Source: Dermatophagoides farinae
Taxonomy: Eukaryota; Arthropoda; Arachnida; Sarcoptiformes; Pyroglyphidae
Assembly: GCF_024713945.1 (NCBI RefSeq)
Contig: NC_134686.1
Span: 830,001 to 894,000 of the forward strand
Reading direction: 5' to 3'
Length of the DNA: 64,000 bases
Shown: positions 40,954 through 54,499 of the stretch, one piece after another
Layout of the letters: each line of letters opens with the position of its first letter
Position numbering within the stretch: position 1 is the first letter of the stretch
Notes under the pieces: generated by a model
Databases searched by the model: none
What the model saw: the letters and a program-made list of their open reading frames with translations, nothing else
Told to the model about the DNA's origin: nothing
Translations under genes and position numbers: made by a program

Positions 40954-43026
40954 ATAAACAAAATGTTAATCTTGATCAATAGATGGAGCTCGTTTTTTGT
41001 TTTTCAAAATTTTTTTTGTTTTGTTTTGTTTTATTCGGCAAAAACAAAAATAGAACAAAGAAAAAAAAACCACCACAAAGTCACAATTTCGTTTTTTTTT
41101 TTGCTTAATATTATTTAATTTTGACAATTGATTTTTTTTATTTCATTTTTTTTTTCAAAAAAAGGATTTTGTGTGTGAGAAAGAAAAAGAAAAAATGAAA
41201 AAAACAGAGATCTTTAACAAATTAATGATGAAAAAGAAATTAACACTTTTTTTTAACATGACTTGAGAATAAGAAAAAAAAATGAATGAAATGTTTTCAT
41301 TGATGATCGATAATTGATGATCGATGATGATGATGATTTGTTTTTGTTATTAAATGAAGAGGTGAGAGATGGTTGTCCAAATTTGCCAATAAGAAATGAA
41401 TGGTGATTTGTGTTGATGATGATGATGATGATAATTTTCACAATTCTATCAATATTTGTTTTTTCGTTTCTTTTGAAGAGAAAAAGGAATAGGAAAAAAA
41501 AAGAAGAGGATAAGAAACGATAATAATGAGAATAATATAATGATGAGATGATAATCATGATGATGATGATGACCACAAATTTTTCTATTTCGACTATAAA
41601 TGTGAGATAGTTTTAATGTTTTTTTGTGTATGTGAGTGGATAATCATAATGAAAATATGAATCTCAATGATCAAGTGCATGATTGGTGTCTCTGTGTGTG
41701 TGTATGTGTAATGAAATGAAAGAATCAAATGATACAGCAAACAAAAAAAAAAGAAAATCTAACCAATTCCCGTTTCCCATATTTTCCATTCAAGAATTGT
41801 TTTTTTTTCAAAATCATCAAAAATTTACATATAGAAAAAAAAACACCCACAACCTGTATACAACAACAACAACAACAACGAAAAAAAACACAAATATTAC
41901 AAACACACACAAAATCAATCAATTAATTTTCTTTGCTTTTCGACAACAAAATCATTGATTTTTTTTTATATGAATGAATGAATGATGATGTGATATATAT
42001 AATGATGATGATGGTTATCAAGGAATTTTTTTTTTCTTTTTTTTTTGGAAATGAAAATGTGAAAAAATATTTTGTTTGTAGTTTATGTTTATGTGTTGTT
42101 TTAAAGTGAATTATTATTATTATTACAATGGTTTTTTTTTTAGTTTGTTTGTTTGTTTTTGTTTTCTCACAAATAATAATAACAATAAATGGTAAAATAA
42201 TAATAAATGGTAATGTATCATTTGTTATTTGTTTGAAATGATGATAATAATTTTATGGGTAATGATCATGATGATAATGATAATGATAATGATGATAGAC
42301 AGACACACATACACACAGATACAATGTCTGATTCTTATTATTATTATTATATATAGAACACATCGACATTTTATATATTATTTATATATATCCTAAATAT
42401 AATTAGAAAAAAAATAGATAACACACCCATCATCATCATCATCATCGTAATCATCATCATCAGCGTTTGATGTAATAATGTTATAAACTACAATCTAATA
42501 TGATCTCTATATTTATTTTATTGTGAAGATGATGTTTACACATGTAGTTTGTAATTTTTCTTTTCTTCATTTGATGATGATTCCAATCAATAATAATCTA
42601 TTGATACGAGATTATTTCTTTTTTCTTTTTTTTGGTTTCAATTATTCCATCAGGTTGTTTGTCTTTTTATCACACTATAATTAAGATATATTTTGAACGA
42701 TTTTTTTTTCTTCTTGATCCCAGACACCAAAACAAAAATGTTGTTGCGGCCAATTTTTGTTAAAAAGTCGATTGTCCTTGAATCACACTTATAACCACCA
42801 CCACCCCCATTAACAAGATAGAGCACAACACCATAAACCAATTCTGGAAAAGATGACAAACATTGCTTTCCGGATGAAATTCTTTACACATGTTTGATGA
42901 ATCACTTTTCTTCATTTTGCAAATAGAAAATGGTTTGTATACTTTTTGAATGAATTATATTCCATTATTTCACTTATTTGTTGAATTGTTTGTGTTTTAT
43001 ATTATATAATAATATAATAATAATCA
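40954..43026. other. intergenic spacer between convergent genes
   Basis: 3' flanks of the terpene synthase (+) and the BET gene (-). An AATAAA-like string overlaps the terpene synthase stop (AAATAAATAAAC). Otherwise GAT, TTG and poly-T repeats; no gene seen. Confidence 0.5.
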
Positions 43027-45974
43027 TTAGTCCAATTCACTATCACTGCTACTTTCACTGAGTTGTAAGTTTGAAGCTCTAGAATCAGCACGTGACCAAT
43101 TGTTTTGAATTGAATTATCACAGTCAGTATCAAAATTGTTTGATGAAGATGCACGGCATAATTTTTTGCTGTTTTTATTCGTTAACGATGCGGCTGATGA
43201 TGGTATATTATTACCACTTTTGCCAGGATTTGATGGCGATGCTTTACTATTGCTATTTAGCATACAAGAAGTGACATATTTTCTGAGCGCTATCAATGTC
43301 TTTGGTTTCAGTGCTTCAAAATCGATTTCAACATTTTGTTCATCATCACATCTCAACGATGGTTCGGTTGATTGCAAAATACGAAGAACATTTTGCAAAT
43401 CGGTTGCTATATAAATGAAAAAAAACATTAAATTAGATTGTATGACAGAATGAAAAATTCAAATACAAACCATGAAGATTTTCAAGATCTTTTTTCAGTT
43501 TTTTAAGATCATCAATACTTTCAGGATTGAATGGCTCAGTAAGCTGATAGGAATCATCAACATCGGAATCCGAATTGTCATCCTCCTCGTCAGAGGATAA
43601 ATGTTTTCGTTTCTTGTTTGCTGAAGATTTTTGGGACAACCTTTTATTTGTTTTAGTTTTATAGCCATTCTTTCTTGGCTTTTTTGAATTGGAAAGTTTT
43701 CCATTCTTAATTCCATTAGCATTTGGTGCGATTGCGTTGAGAAGTGCAGTGGCAGCTGTAGCTTCCGGATTGTGAGATAATGCCGTTGTTAGAGCTTCTC
43801 TCAAGCATGCTACTTGAAATTCAAGCATTTTCATACGATCTTCACTGGCAGGATCATTATCTGCATTAGTATTGCCATTATGTCTATCGGCTATCATTGA
43901 AACATTGATAGGGCTGTACAAATGACCAGATTCATGTTGAGAGACACGACTTTTGAGACTATTTTTCTTATTATTTGTTTCTAATTTCGGTTTTTTGCCA
44001 CTATGAGATTTGCTTGATGAATTCGATGAATCAGAAATATGATGATGACTTGATGATGTTGAGGCACTAGGCATATGTCGTACCGAAATTGATGGAGTAC
44101 TGTTGTGTTTTGGAACAATCAATTTTTCTTTCAAATAATCCTCTGGAAACTGTGCATATCGATATTCGAATGCTTCCTATTAAAATAATCAATAAATGAA
44201 TGAGAATCAATAAAACATTAAGAAATGATGACCATACCCTAAGTTGTCTGGCTTGTTCGATGATGGGAGATTCTGGTGGATTATAACGTAAACAATTTGA
44301 AAACATTAATCTCATATCTTTAGCGAAATCATCCACAGTGGTATATTTTCCCGATTGAATATTCGTCTGATTGAAAACAAACAATGATTAAAAATGATAT
44401 GATATACATGTCATGTAGAAAAAAACTTACTTTGATAGTTGAAAGATCAATCGGTTTTTTAATTTTTTGTAAATAATCAGGATAATCATTTGGATTAACC
44501 GGTTTCCAGAATGGCCAAGCATAATTTTCATGTTTCTTGGTGAACAATTCTTTGACAAATTTACAACACTCGCTCAATGGTTTGTTCAATGGAACTTTTC
44601 TCACTGTAGGTTGTTTCACAGGAGGCGTCGAAATTGGAGCTGGTAAATCTTTACTTGGTTTACGAACCATAACACCTCTCTCACTACGTGTTGTCATCTT
44701 GATTGGTGAGAATGGTCCAACCAAACTGTTTTCACCATTCGGAAATGGAATCTGACCATCGATACTATCTGACAATGATCCACTTCGACGTTTCGAGCTG
44801 CGTTTTTCATTCAATTTTTGAACTAAAAAGGCAAAAAAATAAAAATAATTGAAATGCTCAAGCGAACAAATAAAAACCTACATTCTTCAATGTTTTGTCT
44901 TGGTGGACAGGGAATTTCTTCTTCCACAAGAGGCATATCTTTTAGTTTTTCATTGAAAAATTCTTCCAATTTTTTGCCGGCAGAATAAACATAATCGGTG
45001 GGAGCATTGAAATTATAACAATTTTTGAATATTTGACGGATATCACTGATACATTCACTAGCAGATTGATACCAAAGAAAATTGAGTCGATTTTTGACTG
45101 TATTTAGATCCATTGGTTTTCTGATAACTAGATAATAATGAGGAATCTTGAGACGGACACTATCGACAGGATTCAAGAATGGCACAGCCGTTTTATAGCG
45201 GCAAATGTATTTGGTTAGAATGGTCTTCAGAAAATTTAATTGATTCGTAAAACGATAAGGTATACTATCATCTTCCCTGTAGAAGATCATGTCGGCCATG
45301 CCTTTTATCAAACGAAGACCATTCGGTAAGATTGTTTCACCATCAAAATCAATCGTAATCGATTTCCAATCATCATCTTCAGATGCATCGATGACATTTT
45401 CAATCAATTCTTCAGTGATCAATTTAATTTCATCATCTAAATTTTCATCATAACTTTTCATAGAGATCTCCTCAATCATATCATCATCATGAGATGCAAC
45501 ATCAGAACTATCACCGAAAATACTTGTAGCATGAGAATGATCGAAATTATTTTCGGACATATCACCATTTGATAATAGAAACGAATCTCTATGGATGGCA
45601 ACATCGAATGATGATCGTGTCGATGATGGTGGTGATGGAAGATTAATTGTTGTTGTAGTGTTAGCCATCACTGATGATGAATCTGATTTCAAACTACTGA
45701 TTTCATCATTGGCATGTTCATTAAGATTCGATGATGCACGTGAATTGTCATCATCTTCCTCTTCACAATCATCCAAATTCTGTTCATTATTTAAACTTTC
45801 ATTCGACATGTCAGATGTTGATGATGTCAAATGAGGTCGAAAATGATTAGAAGAGCTATACTTTCGTTTCATGGGGATTGAAGGATTCATTGGTGAAAAT
45901 GGGATGGTCGTTAATTCAAGCATCTTTTTCGAAATGTCCATCGAATTTATCTCATCATGCATTTTTAGTTTCAT
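43027..45974 (-). CDS. BET-family protein: two bromodomains plus ET domain, divergent
   Basis: Minus-strand exons 45974-44882, 44822-44431, 44366-44238, 44176-43471 and 43406-43027 give 899 aa. BET proteins bind acetylated histones and recruit transcription machinery. The first about 240 residues are an acidic S/D-rich extension. Bromodomain 1 follows (FTNQLNFLKTIL ... VPFLNPVDSVRLKIPHYY ... NCYNFNAP), with the acetyl-lysine-binding Asn but with Val where the WPF Trp normally sits. A KR-rich linker, then bromodomain 2 (AWPFWKPVNPNDYPDYL ... MRLMFSNCLRYNPP) with WPF and Asn intact. A short coiled motif (LEFQVACLREAL), a basic Lys-rich region and the ET domain follow (VLRILQSTEPSL ... VEIDFEALKPKTLIALRKYVTSC), ending in an S/D tail (SESSSDSELD). 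The normal BET order is kept. The long N-terminal extension and the missing Trp suggest a specialised paralogue. Confidence 0.93.
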
Positions 45975-48900
45975 GAATTCGGCAATTCAAGATTTTTTTT
46001 CTTTTGTTCACTGTTTGCGCTTTAGAAAATTATTATATAACAACTTTGGTCTTTTTTGGATCGCTGTGAAAGAAAAAGAAACCAAAAGAAATTTGAGATA
46101 AAATGCAATAAATGAAACACGATTTATTATATGGTTTTGTAAAGAAAATATATATTTATTGTGAAACATTATAACACTACAATTTAAGTGAAAAAAAACA
46201 AAGTGTTCAAAGTTCAGTTTTTCTACTGATGTAAGGAAAAAAATGAAAAAAAAATTTCAAGCAAAAGCATGACTAGCATATTGTCTTTCTGAAAAAAATG
46301 TTTTTCATTCAAAATAATTACCAATTATCTTGAATTGTTCTAAACTGCTTTCTCAAATGACACGGAAAAATCATCGAAATTCCCTGAGAAAGAGATCAAA
46401 ATTCACATTTGAAATAAAGCAAAAAAAAAATATGTCCAGTTGTTAGATGGACAGTGGTGGTGGTTGGTGTTGACACGAATTCAGTGGCACAAAATCTGCA
46501 AAATGCAGATTTGCAGCACACCGTATCAATCAATTGATGATAATAATGTTGTTGTCGATTTGGATAGATGAAAAAATGTTGGCTATTCAATTCCAATGAT
46601 TAATCTTTCCAAAAGATTTGATTATTGTTGTTGATGTCGTTGACGAAAGATGGAGATGAAAATTAATGACGACAAAAACAAAAATTAAAATCGAAGCGTG
46701 TTGTTAACATGGAATTTAAAAAAAATTCAACAACAAATCAATTCAACTTTTGTGTGTGTGTGTGTTTGACTATTTGTGCGTATCAATATTACGATTTGAT
46801 ATGATTTTATAATTGAGTGTTGTTGTTGTTGTTGACTATATGGAATTGATGATAATAATGATGAGCAGAAGAAAAAAAACCCGATTATAACGAAGACGAG
46901 GTTTATAAAACGGACAATTAAAAGTTTGTTGCGTGTGTGAATTGGGTGGCAAAAGATGATGATGATGATGATGTTCAATTATTAAATCGAAACAAATTGA
47001 TGATGTTAAATTAATTGCTTAAACACGTTTTTCTTTTGGACGAATGGTCCATACAGAATCCAATACACACAACACAAACAAAACGCACATTCATTCCATC
47101 ATAATGATGATGATGATGATGATGATGAATTCAATCCACACAATAAATAAATGGGGGGAAGAAACTTTCACATTCACAAAACGTTTTATCAATGGGGAGA
47201 ATTCAACAGGAAACACACTGTAAAAACAAATACATATAATACAATAACACATACAAGGCTCATACAAAAACGTTGTGTTTCTGTTTGGAAAGAAGACACT
47301 TTTAGCACAATCGCAGAATACACACACACAAAATACAACACGACAAAGTGAGTGAGTTCAAATACAAAACATATCTGTTGTAAAAATGATGATGATGATG
47401 ATGAACAAGCAAGAGCAGAGAGCAATCAAATGTGAATAAAGAAGAACGGTGAGAGTCACACAACAACACACTCAAATACACAAAACATGAAATGAGAATC
47501 GTTGTCCGTCCTTGGTTAATGTTGTAACGAAAAAAAAAGAAAAAAAAATTTTTTTTTTTGTCACAAACAAAAAAGAGACCAGCACTAATATCAGGTAAAA
47601 TGAAGCACACAAGCAGGCATCCAGCGCGCGAATGATCGTACATAGATCGTGGTGCTGCTGAAACATTTATCATTTTTTCATTCATTTATTAACATCTTAT
47701 ATTCAACTACTACCATCAATCTAATTCAATGAAATACTACTTCTTTTTTCCATAAATAAATTGCTAACAGCATTAAAATTAATGAAAAATGAATAAATAT
47801 ACCCAAAAAATGATAGTAGCATTTATGGATACTATAGAAACATAACTGATAGGATCAAAATGGTCAAAAAGTAGACGTTTAAAATTATGCTATATATATA
47901 TATTTGTAGACCCTATCTTTTTTCTCAATGGATAAATCTCGGCTTTTTCTTATACAATATACACACATACACAAATAGAATATACTTTGTGATTGAATAT
48001 ATATACAAGAATAATAAATGACGACGAAGATATACTGTAAGTATATATATATAAAATAAATTCATTCGTGTGAATAAAAAAAAAATAAAGACAAGGAAAA
48101 AAGGCGCGTACTTCATACATACAAACACATACATACACACATAAAACGTTTGTTTGCATTTTATTACTTTAATATAATACCACATGTACATAGAAAAGAA
48201 AAAAAAATCACCACCATCACTAATGGCAACAACACTATATCATCATTTTCCTTTTCCGTTAAGCGGCATATTCATTGAGCATGAACCATGCCAATATAAA
48301 AATTGTTGTTGGTTGTTGTTGTTGTTGTATATATTGTGGGAAAGGAAGATATACTTTTTTTTTTTTGTTATCATCACTATTTTCACTTGATACATACAAA
48401 CTTGTACAAAATAGTAATAATATCTACTGTCGATTTTCAATTTCAATTTTTCTTGATGATTCTGTATGTGTGTGTGTGTTTTGAAATTCTTGAATTACTA
48501 GTAGTAGTAAATAGTTCCTTATATTATATAAAACAAAATGTTGATGTTAATGTCATTTCCTGTGAGAATTTCCCTTGTCTCTTTCTCTTTTTTCATTCAA
48601 TATTAATACCCCAAAATCAAGTTCAAGTTTTGAATAATTTTTTTTCTTCTTTGATTTATTTCGAATTTATTTTCATTTGTTCAATAATTCCAGAAAAAAA
48701 TAAGACCGGTTACTTGTATGGTGAAATTGCTTAAAGGGATGATCATCATCATCATCATCATTTATGTTCAATGTTCAAAGTACACACCAATATAATCATC
48801 ATCATTTACCATGAAAAGAAAGATTGACGATTGTTGTTGTTGTTGTAGGTATATTTTTTTTCTCAAAACAAAACAAAAAAAAAATCAAATTGCAGCAGCA

Positions 48901-51900
48901 TTCAAGAAATGGTGGGGGGGAGAAACAAGAAATATAATGATGATTTCATGGAACTTGTGAGTCATTGTGAATAGTCACTCTATTTTAACATTTGTATGTA
49001 TGTGAATGTTGTTGGCATCATGTGTACTACCAATCTTCGATTATTTTGTCAATGTCTTGAAATGATAATTGAAAAAAAAATGATCGTTGAAAAATAAATT
49101 GATGATCATCATGATCATGATGCAAACGAACGTTTGTTTTTTCAATCGAATCAAAAATTTTTTCCTTTTTTTTTGTTTCTTGTTGCAGAGCATACACTGT
49201 ATAACGGAGGGAGAGTGATCAATAATAATCTTTTATAATAAAAATCTATGCTACTACTACTATGCATATATATATATATATATATATTGGTGGTTATACA
49301 ATGCAATACAATACAAGTGCATAAATAAAGGTGGACGTGTGTCTGTCTATTGAGAGTGGCACAAGGCACAACAACAACAACAACAAAAAAACCTCCACAC
49401 CCAAAAAAAAAATTTTTCTTACAGCATTATTTATCAACCACTACTTTTTTTTTCTCATGACATATCCAAAAACAACGTAAAACAAAAAAAAACAAGTAGC
49501 AAATGTTGTGGAGTCGTGTATAATACGCGTTTTGTCGATCATTGATGATGATGATGATGTTGATTATGGTGACGGGGACAACTCAAGGACGAATGGGCGA
49601 ATTTGTCGTCATCATAACGATACACCAAAAAAAAAAAAATGAGAAAGAGACAAAGACCAAATGCATGGATAATAATAATTTTGTATACAAAAAAACTAAA
49701 CAAAAAAAAAAAGAAAAGAAAAGAACACATCATATCACAGAGAGAGGGCGCCATTATCGCATCATGATGATGATGAGTCGTTTTTTTTTGTTGATTCTTG
49801 TATCAAATATAACATAAAAATCAAAAATCATTCTCTCAACATAACAACAACAACAACAAGAATATTCTTTTCTTTTTCTTAATTTTGATGCTGATGATAA
49901 TGATGATGATGATGATGATGATATTTATACTTTATGATTCGTTTATTTTCCATTTTGGGTAGGATGTGGGTGTGTGTGTGTTTTAGTTTTTATAATAACA
50001 AATTCAAATGCAACAAAAAAAAAAAAACAATTGCCATTTCAGAAATCAATCGTTTGTTTTTTCTGAAAAGATTATTTTTGGCAAAAAAAAAATTTTTTTT
50101 TCCACAATTCTAAAGAATTTTCGTATTCGAGAAGATTCTCTTCTATTGTGAGATTATCAGAATCTTTTTGAAAATCAAATGGATTTTTTTTTTAGTTTTA
50201 TGTGATACAAGAAAAGATTATGATCAGATGAAATGAATGATGGCCAAATAGGCCAATTTATGTTTTGATGATCATAGGTCAAACACATACTCCCACACTT
50301 TGCCCTTTTTTCTCTTTCTCTCTCTTTCTCTTTACAAACATAAACAGATCCAAAAAAAAAGAAAAATGATATGATTGAATCCAATGATGTCCGAGTTCAT
50401 ATAAATGTGTCTAGACAATCGAGAGAAAAAAAAATTCTTGGAATTTCTTGAATCATGAATTTTTATAAACCAAAAAAACACACACACACACATCCTCAGA
50501 AAAAAAATCAATCGCGAATTGATTATCATCATCATCATCATCATCATGATCAATCCAAGTTATATAACCCGTCCGTATGGTTTCCGTTCCCCACCATTAC
50601 AACCACCACCACCACCACTACTACCACCAAACTCTTGTCAATGTACAAATTATCATCAAATGTAAAGCTGGTTTTCTTCTTCTTCTTCTTGTACGAAGAT
50701 TTTTCATTTAAAAAATGAAAATGATGATGATATGCGAATATGTGTGTGTGTATGTGGCAAGATCAATGCTTGTTTTCAAGGCCATTGAATCCACACTGAA
50801 TACTTACACAACGCATATCATCATCATCATCATCACGCAACATCAACCAACCTCAAACCAATTTTTTCCTCACCATACACAACACACACACACACACAAT
50901 ACCAGATATCTTGAAAAGTTTCTTTCCCTCTCTTTTTCATTTTGAATTGAATCGATAAAATTTCACATTGCCACCTTGTTTGCATTTTGATTTTTTTTTT
51001 CGTTTACGATTCTGTTTTTGATTTTTCATTGGTCAACAACAACATCGACAACAAACAAACAAACAAATGATTCATCGATGCGATTCTAAACACGTGATGA
51101 TGATGATTCTTTTGAAAATTTTAAAACAGGAAAAAAATTTTTTTGTTTTGTTTTGATAATTTAAAATCATCATGGAAACAACATTGTGTATGATTGCAAT
51201 CAATCAATCAATCAATATGACAACAATAACAAAACAGAAAAAAAAATCAGGCCATTTCCATTAACATAAAATCAGAATGAATCATAAGACTAATAATCAT
51301 AATCACCATTTTATATAATGTACAATTTGTGTAGATCGATCGTATCGATAATAAATGTGTGTGTGTGTATGTTGTAAATATGTATGTATGGAGATAAAAA
51401 TAAATCAATGGATATCAATCAGACAAAATTTGGAAAAAAAAAAAATTTTTTTTTCCTGAATGAATTTTCATCAAACATGACAACAAACAAACAAAATCAA
51501 ATTGGGGAATTTGGAAAAAAATGAAACGAAACAAAACGAAACGAAAAAAAAAACACTCAGAAACTCGGAAACTACGTCTTATGAATCATCGTGAATCTTT
51601 TTTTTTTCAAAAAATAAAACGAGGATTTTTAAATCTTTATGATGATGATGATTTCATCATGTGTACAAAATAATAATAATACACTGACACACACACACAC
51701 ACAAAAATGTAGCATTTTTATTAGATAGCAGTAGTAGTAGTAGTAGTAGTAGTAGCAGCAAAAAAAAGAAGCCATAGCCTGGAATTATAAATGATGGAAA
51801 AAAAAACGATATTTTTTTCCCTTGTCACACACAAACAAACAGACACAAGGATACAAAAAAAAAAAAAAAAATTTCTGCCGACAGCATGTAAACGGCATGG

Positions 51901-53580
51901 CATTTATTTTTTTTCATTATTAGCATGTCAAACACACACACACAGAACAGCATGCTGAATCTGTGGATTCAAAATGATAACAAAAAAAAAGCTGGCGCGA
52001 TATTTAAATCAAGAAAAAATGGCCAAATCGATTTAAAGTAAAAAAATTTATTAAAATAAATAAACAAAAACGAAAGGGTTGCTTGATTTATTCACAAAAT
52101 GATTGATTGATTGATTTTCAAGAATTTTTTTTTTGCATGTTGTTTGTGTGTATGTCTGTATAATATTTTTAGAATTACAGAATTTCAGTAATTTTGTCCA
52201 TCATACTAAAGAATGATTCCAAATCAAATTGAAATATATAAGAATTAATGTGTAGCTTTTAACATTTTTTGTTTGTTTGTTATTTTAGTATATCACGCGC
52301 CTGGTTTTAACACCAAAATCATCATTAAAATCAATGTGTGTGTGTGTGTGTGTATAGTATGAATAGATGGATAGAAAATTCTGAATGAAACAACAACAGA
52401 ATCTAATGCACTGAACCAACACACTTACACACACACATAGACATAGTGAATCAGTTTTCGTCTGAATCTCGGTCATATTCTTGATTCTTTGCTTCTTTTG
52501 CGAATTTCTGTATTCTTGTGTTAATGCGTTCGTGTGTGTGTGTGTTTGGTTTATGTTTGTTGCTCTATTTTTTTTTATTGTCGTTTATTTTTTTTCTCTG
52601 GTTGTTTTTGTTCACATTTTATTCTTGTTGTTGTTTTTAAGATTTTTTTTTGTTTAGTTTGTTGTGTTTGCATCCACACAGTACAGGAAAAGAATATTCA
52701 TTCAGTTTTTGTTCAACATTTGGTTTGATAATTTCATTACTGCCTATTTATATTTATTGATGATTACAATCCAATCGATGACAATGTGAATCATCATCAT
52801 CGATCATCGATTTTGATTATTTTTGATGATTGAATCAGTTGTAGCATCAGCAGCAGCAGCTAGTAGTAGTTAGTTTGATTGGCCATCATTTGGACATTTG
52901 AATCATCAACAATTAAATCATCATCATCATGTCCACGTATAACAAATGTCCAAATATATTTTTTTTTGCACGTGCACGTGTATATTCTATATGTTTCAAT
53001 CAATCAATCAATCGATTCTATTGTGAATGATGCTTCTTCATGATTCATTCAAATCATCATCATCATCCAATCTAATAGTCCCCAAATAATAAAAAAAGTA
53101 AGCAAATTGCCTCTTTTCGCATTTTTTTTGTATTTCATTAGTCCAAAAAAAAAAAATGTTTTTCGTTGTCATTTTGTTGTTTTTATGTGTCTAATTCCGT
53201 CGTTAGGTTGTGTAGTTGTTAATGGTGTGTGTGTGTGGTGTTGGTGTTTGGGTAAAGAAAAACATGATGACGACAATCATGGTATAATTTGCTTTTTCAT
53301 ATGTTTCTCTCTCTCTCTGTGTGTTTGTTTGTTTGTTACTATCTTTATCTCGAATGATTTTCTGTTTTTGTTTTTGATTTGATGAATCAAATAACCAGGA
53401 TTTCATTTCATTTCATTTTTTTTTACTTTGATACATACACATACACATTGAGAATAACCAGGAAAAAGAAGAAAAAAAACAGAATTTTTTTTTTGCTGGT
53501 TGGTTGGTTATCTATAAAATGTTTTTTTGTTTTGTTTTCATTTGAATTTATTATTAATCTTTATGCATTACACAATTACC
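45975..53580. other. 7.6 kb gene-free stretch
   Basis: 5' flank of the BET gene, then microsatellite-rich DNA (GAT, CAA, CA/GT, poly-A/T). Open frames translate repeats only. No RNA gene or conserved exon recognised. Confidence 0.55.
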
Positions 53581-53650
53581 AGCCCGGTACAGGCGCTTCG
53601 CGCCTGCCCCAGACTGGCCCTGCGGGGCTGACTCCTGACAATCAATATAG

Positions 53651-53702
53651 CTGGATACCCGCAGGTGTGGCGGCTGCGCCGCCCCCCCTGCTTGGTACCC
53701 AG
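53651..53702. repeat. hairpin unit A
   Basis: 52 nt, CTGGATACC to GGTACCCAG, with central GGCGGC-TGC-GCCGCC; small differences from unit B in the mid stem (GCAGGTG). Confidence 0.85.
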
Positions 53703-53733
53703 CCAAAGGTATGATTTCTTGAGGTCAATAGAG

Positions 53734-53784
53734 CTGGATACCCGCAGGGGTGGCGGCTGCGCCGCCCCCCTGCTTGGTATCCAG
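53734..53784. repeat. hairpin unit B (most perfect stem)
   Basis: 51 nt. CTGGATACC pairs with GGTATCCAG, GCAGGGG with CCCCTGC and GGCGGC with GCCGCC: 22 base pairs with three unpaired or mismatched nucleotides outside the TGC loop (C, T and TT positions). Confidence 0.88.
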
Positions 53785-53816
53785 TCAAAGATATAAATCC
53801 TTGACGGTCAATATAA

Positions 53817-53855
53817 CTGGAGGTCGGCTGCGCCGCCCCCCTGCTTGGCATCCAG
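53817..53855. repeat. hairpin unit C (left arm partly deleted)
   Basis: 39 nt. CTGG then a shortened left arm, GTCGGC-TGC-GCCGCC and the right arm to CATCCAG; a decayed copy of unit B. Confidence 0.8.
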
Positions 53856-54194
53856 CCAAAGGTGTCAATTTTAACGCTTCGTGCCAGACGGTGGATTTCT
53901 ATGCACGGCGTTTTGCTTCCGGCTTTCGGTTTGGTACCGCAGGGTCAGCCATGACTTTTGTATTGTACCTGACACCTTTGAAAATGTTACGTAAATCCAA
54001 CATCAACTTATTGATCAAACAGCATACTTATTATTGTTCATCGATATCGATAAGAAAAGAAGCCATACAGCTCAGCTTCAGTTTTACTCACACAGGCACA
54101 CAAAATGAAAATCACGTTTGTCACATGTATTATCACAATAATCAATTCGAAAAATTCGAATTCGAACTCTTTCTATGTTCTATTGAATGACTGC

Positions 54195-54368
54195 ACCATC
54201 TATTGGATGCAAAATCTGCAGCAAAGTGTGCTGAGCTAGAACAATGAAAAAAAGCTTTGTCAAAGCTACATACCACAGAATGCGTTTCTTTGGAAGCGAC
54301 TTCTACTTCTGAGCTGGACGAACTGTTTCAGCGGCATTCAAAAGTTTTCCAGCATGCTCAGACACACA
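54195..54368 (+). pseudogene. decayed mobile-element coding fragment (tentative)
   Basis: The frame from 54209 reads DAKSAAKCAELEQ, a stop, then a stretch ending TSELDELFQRHSKVFQHAQ. The L-x-x-L-F-x-x-H-x-x-VF pattern resembles the segment just before reverse transcriptase in gypsy-type pol (LL-x-x-Y/H-x-x-VF). GC content is higher than in the flanks. CACCATCTATTGG (54195) and TAGATGGCAC (54487-54496) form loosely inverted ends about 300 bp apart. Only about 50 codons are visible and the match is from memory. Confidence 0.25.
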
Positions 54369-54499
54369 CACACACAACACACACTGAGTAGCTCATACTA
54401 AATAGTTATGTTTGTACTGAAAATAAGCAAGAATGGCCGGCTCAGCTTCGCCGCAGTTTACACACATCCTTAGCGTCATAGTATAGTAGATGGCACTAA

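Larger units (their letters stand above)
53581..53958. repeat. GC-rich hairpin array with 83-bp tandem period
   Basis: An abrupt GC-rich island in AT-rich DNA. It opens with a perfect hairpin CAGGCGC-TTC-GCGCCTG (53590-53606) and a GCCCC/GGGGC pair. Three copies of a unit follow, beginning CTGG at 53651, 53734 and 53817 (spacing exactly 83 each time). Each unit folds back on itself: left arm CTGGATACC, GCAGGGG, GGCGGC; loop TGC; right arm GCCGCC, CCCCTGC, GGTATCCAG. The third copy lacks about 12 nt of the left arm. The end (53880-53958) is GC-balanced without clear repeats. It resembles bacterial REP or organellar GC-cluster/double-hairpin elements in style, but I cannot name a family. The translations have no recognisable protein. 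Confidence 0.85.

Noticed and set aside
46396-46596. Minus-strand frame with several Cys and His residues
   Set aside because: No ATG start, no zinc-finger spacing and no splice evidence.
53379-54190. Reading frames through the GC-rich hairpin array (PAGVAAAPPP and similar)
   Set aside because: The frames merely translate the hairpin stems, differ between repeat copies and match no protein family I know.
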